DNA from: Acholoe squamosa
Taxonomy: Eukaryota; Annelida; Polychaeta; Phyllodocida; Polynoidae
Reading direction: 5' to 3'
NCBI GenBank assembly: GCA_949317995.1
Contig: OX439043.1
Location: 58,359,339 to 58,423,338, forward strand
DNA: 64,000 nt
Below are positions 61,388-64,000 of this stretch, piece after piece. The stretch's first letter is position 1; each line of letters begins with the position of its first letter. The position numbers and the translations under genes were made by a program. Below the pieces are notes generated by a model that saw only the letters and a list, made by a program, of their open reading frames with translations, was not told the origin of the DNA and ran no database searches.

Positions 61388-62615
61388 CTGCCACAGATAC
61401 TAATACAGGTACACTGTAAATGTGGTAATTACTATACCAATCTGGGAAATCGCACACCTATAAGTTTTTGTCATGAACAAGAAAGACGATAATAGGTTAA
61501 TGTAAGAAGAGGGGTGGGGGAAGAAGTAGACTGCAATAATAATATTGATGTGGGTTGTTGTTAGGTGCGGGTCTGCCAATCAGGGTAGTGTCTTATAGTT
61601 ACACACTGGTACATGTACCGGGCAGTGATATACATAGAATGGACTGTTCAATGTTTTTGTTTGTAAGCATGCCATAGTCCAATGGCAAAGATCGGTTTCA
61701 CTAGAAAAGAAAGGGAAAATATGTATATGTGTGTGGACACAGCGGAAACACTAACAGTTAGTGCACACGTCCAGCTACAGGTGAAGCCACAGTTTGTCAC
61801 CATCAGCACCAGTTGTACCCCATTCACACGTGGGGACGTGGCACACACATACACACACACACCCCTCCCCCACACCCCCAATTTACACTGAGACATCCAA
61901 CTGGCATCTGACCTACTTAGTGCCTGACAACCCTCCCTACAGGGTGTAGTTAGTAGCAGCAGTCCCCCCCCCCCACACACACACACCCACATCTCTAACA
62001 AGCGCCCCCCCCCCCTCAACCACCCTCCCACCCCCTGACCTGCATGCTGTCTGAGCATTGGGGGCAACAGATGGCCCTGTCTACTCCCCTAGCATAAACC
62101 ATGCAGCATAAAGGAGCCGAGCTCACTCTCCCAGCACAGTCATAGTAAGCATTATAACCAGCCCATGAGTATGACATGTCCTACTTTAGAGTCAAAGCCC
62201 AATCCACTCTTCTTCTGCTGCTGAATATAATGTGACCTTGTATGACATTCCACACAGACTAGTTTCCAGTGGTAAAGGGGGACATGGCGCGATTGGGGAC
62301 GCGTGGTGTGATAAGTGTATTTCCATGACAACCTGGGAGGGCAGTGAAAATCTTCCAGACGTCAGTCAACAAAGAGGCGATGAGTGTGGGCTGAAGTGGA
62401 GGAGACTTTTGAAATATGGTAGTGTATTCACTATTGTGAGTCTTGGTTATCACAGCACGAGATGGGAGCTCAGCAAGGTCTATTATCGACTGTCTCATAC
62501 CTTTTCAAGTCTAATGCATGAAAGACACCTGAGGATAGAATTCACATGATGAAGAACAATGTATTGTATGTGTACGTGTGACCTAGATAGCTGACCGCCT
62601 GGAGGACACACTGAC
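61388..62615 (-). other. Proposed intron of the convergent gene
   Basis: Lies between the donor gtcagt at 62615 and the acceptor before 61387 on the minus strand. It contains C-rich and CACACA-rich tracts at 61.85-62.04 kb. ORFs on either strand here (for example 62232-62549 plus) have no splice support. Confidence 0.3.
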
Positions 62616-62764
62616 CTCTACCATAGAAGGTGGGTGTGGGACTGGCCAGGTGTCTCTTCTCTTGAGGCTGAGACCAGAGAGGTTACTGATCCCCTCCCAC
62701 CTCCTCAATTTCTCCTCCAGGCGCTGGTCATCCACCTGGAGGTGATCAATGAATGTATCAATAC
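62616..62764 (-). CDS. Convergent gene, candidate internal exon with amphipathic helix
   Basis: On the minus strand a pyrimidine-rich acceptor (ctttgttcgtgttcag) opens a frame after two leading bases. It runs 49 codons to the donor GTAGAG/gtcagt. The peptide starts IDTFIDHLQVDDQRLEEKLR, continues RWEGISNLSGLSLKRRDTW and ends PVPHPPSMVE. The amphipathic helix, aromatic and charged residues and absence of low complexity look like genuine coding sequence, and the frame stays open 15 codons past the donor. An alternative acceptor at 62736 would shorten it by 29 bases. I do not recognise the family. Further exons would lie beyond the right edge or undetected within 62765-64000. Confidence 0.5.
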
Positions 62765-64000
62765 CTGAACACGAACAAAGCCATACTAGTCCACGTGCAC
62801 TCTGTACAAGGCTCTACAAGCCACTCACACAGCCACATGTACTGTAGAAGTGTGTCAGGATACGAGTCAATACACATGGGCTCATCTAGATGTTTCTGCT
62901 GGGCTATAATACATGAATTCTGGCTCAATGATGCAAAATGTAATGTAGCAGTTAAAGGCTATGTGCAATGTGAGCTGAGTTGATGAAGTACCTCCTCCCC
63001 CATATGTCAGGCCTGACTGAGTGTGTCAAGGCTACTAAAAAAGTGTTGGTTTCTGCTTACTCTAGCTAGAGGCTAGGTCAGAGTGTGGTTATACACAGGT
63101 CATCTAAGGCTGCTAAAGGTCGACACATACGTACATTATAGCAACCCCCACCAACTATAAAATGACACGAATTAGAACCAGGTCCATTATGAATAACATG
63201 AATTAGAACGTCAAGAGATGAGGAAAATTTGAGGAATGGAAGAGTAGTTTAGGACTGTAATTTAGTATAGAGACAACTTTGTAGAGGTTTGACAGGTGTG
63301 AATTTGTGTCAAGTATGTAAATTATGTCCCTACCTGAACATGCACAAAGGTAGAAGTGTTCTGGCATCCTTCCACCAATCTTCTTCTCTTTCAGTGCCCT
63401 TACTCAATGTACCATGTCCCCTAACCATAAACCATGACCATTAGCTGTACTGGCCTCCCCAGATAATACATGTAGGCAAGAGAGAGAAAATCAATAGAAA
63501 AAAAAAATAACCAAGGAGTTAAACCAGATTATTTTAAGCTGAATAGTAGCTTTGTGTGCTTTCACTGTTGGCAGGGTCAGGGAGAGAGTCGTGGTATTCA
63601 TGAGACCTTTCTGGGTGTCATGCATGACTTATCCGCCATGTTGGAGGGGTCATGGGAAGAGGGCCAGCGTGGTGGTTGCCCTTCCACCACCCTCACAGCG
63701 ACACACATTAACTATAGTGTGTAGACAGATCATGCTACCTGACTCATAATAAAAGTGAGGGTGATAATTTGTGGGCATTGCATGTCACAGGACGGCTGTT
63801 GGTGTCAGGGTAAATTGGCCATGAAAAGTAATATTTTTACCATAGCGTCAACTTCACTGAGTTGTATTACAGAGAGGAAGATTTAAATTTGAATTATGTA
63901 TACAGTTGTTATGTAAAGATCTAATCTGATCTTACTTATAACGCTTCAATATATGGATTGAGCTGTGCTATATCACCAATACTAATCATGTGTATACACG
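62765..64000. other. Right edge, no exon identified
   Basis: If the minus-strand gene is real, this is its upstream intron. I found no stretch combining an open frame with matching phase-1 donor and acceptor. No repeats of note are visible. Confidence 0.4.

Noticed and set aside
61648-62067. 139-codon minus-strand frame
   Set aside because: Gly/Cys/Val-rich reading of C and CA tracts, inside the proposed minus-strand intron.
62587-62629. Plus-strand micro-exon reading IADRLEDTLTSTIE, with acceptor and donor
   Set aside because: Phase would fit the main gene, but it overlaps the better-supported minus-strand exon, and a 43-nt exon gives little evidence. Kept as a fallback if the minus gene is refuted.
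1-64000. CRISPR arrays, operons, rRNA and tRNA genes
   Set aside because: No regularly spaced direct repeats, no prokaryotic gene organisation, no tRNA or rRNA signatures noticed.

Overview
The window is eukaryotic, from a metazoan. Coding information lies in short islands bounded by GT/AG splice signals, separated by introns of up to about 31 kb. The rest holds many small transposons, SINE-like retroposons, microsatellites and long C/G homopolymers. The SINE 3' end (a GGCGTTAAAC-type domain followed by a short ACTC-repeat tail) and the abundance of TACATGTA words resemble marine invertebrates. My inference is a lophotrochozoan, quite possibly a mollusc; amphioxus or another marine deuterostome is not excluded. 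Nothing indicates a bacterium or a virus.

The main gene runs left to right. Phase-compatible exons are 887-1130, 32243-35333 (a 3.1-kb exon), 45123-45342, 56443-56595 and a short terminal exon from 60455 with a stop at 60473-60475. A doubled AATAAA follows at 60616-60627. Together they encode about 1,240 residues; the 5' end is not resolved and may lie off the left edge. The product looks like a nuclear, intrinsically disordered regulator: a basic, Lys/Glu-rich start, a long Ser/Thr tract, a His/Pro/Ala/Met-rich block, a long Arg/Glu coiled coil and a short conserved-looking C-terminus. A sequence VDQHFTASL at 45298-45324 closely resembles the Tondu (TDU) motif by which Vestigial-like proteins bind TEAD/Scalloped. 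I could not assign the protein to a family with confidence.

At the right edge a second, convergent gene is proposed on the minus strand. It has a penultimate exon at 62764-62616, a terminal exon with a stop at 61387-61322, and an AATAAA at 61101-61096. The two genes would therefore be tail to tail, with their 3' ends only about 0.4 kb apart. The minus-strand exons are too short to stand out as long ORFs and rest on splice signals, reading phase and peptide composition.

The introns hold most of the rest. There are two SINE copies with intact target-site duplications, several MITE families with diagnostic terminal inverted repeats, a perfect 260-bp tandem duplication, a degenerate minisatellite, two (AT)n arrays sharing the same 5' flank, a pre-miRNA-like hairpin and CAG/CTG-rich islands. 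Two short words are strongly over-represented and clustered outside these repeats: GAGC(A/T)GCTC (15 exact copies found by eye) and GAAGCCAC/GTGGCTTC (18 copies). A near-identical 22-bp composite element occurs at 15.9 and 38.3 kb. These suggest a dense cis-regulatory code around the main gene.
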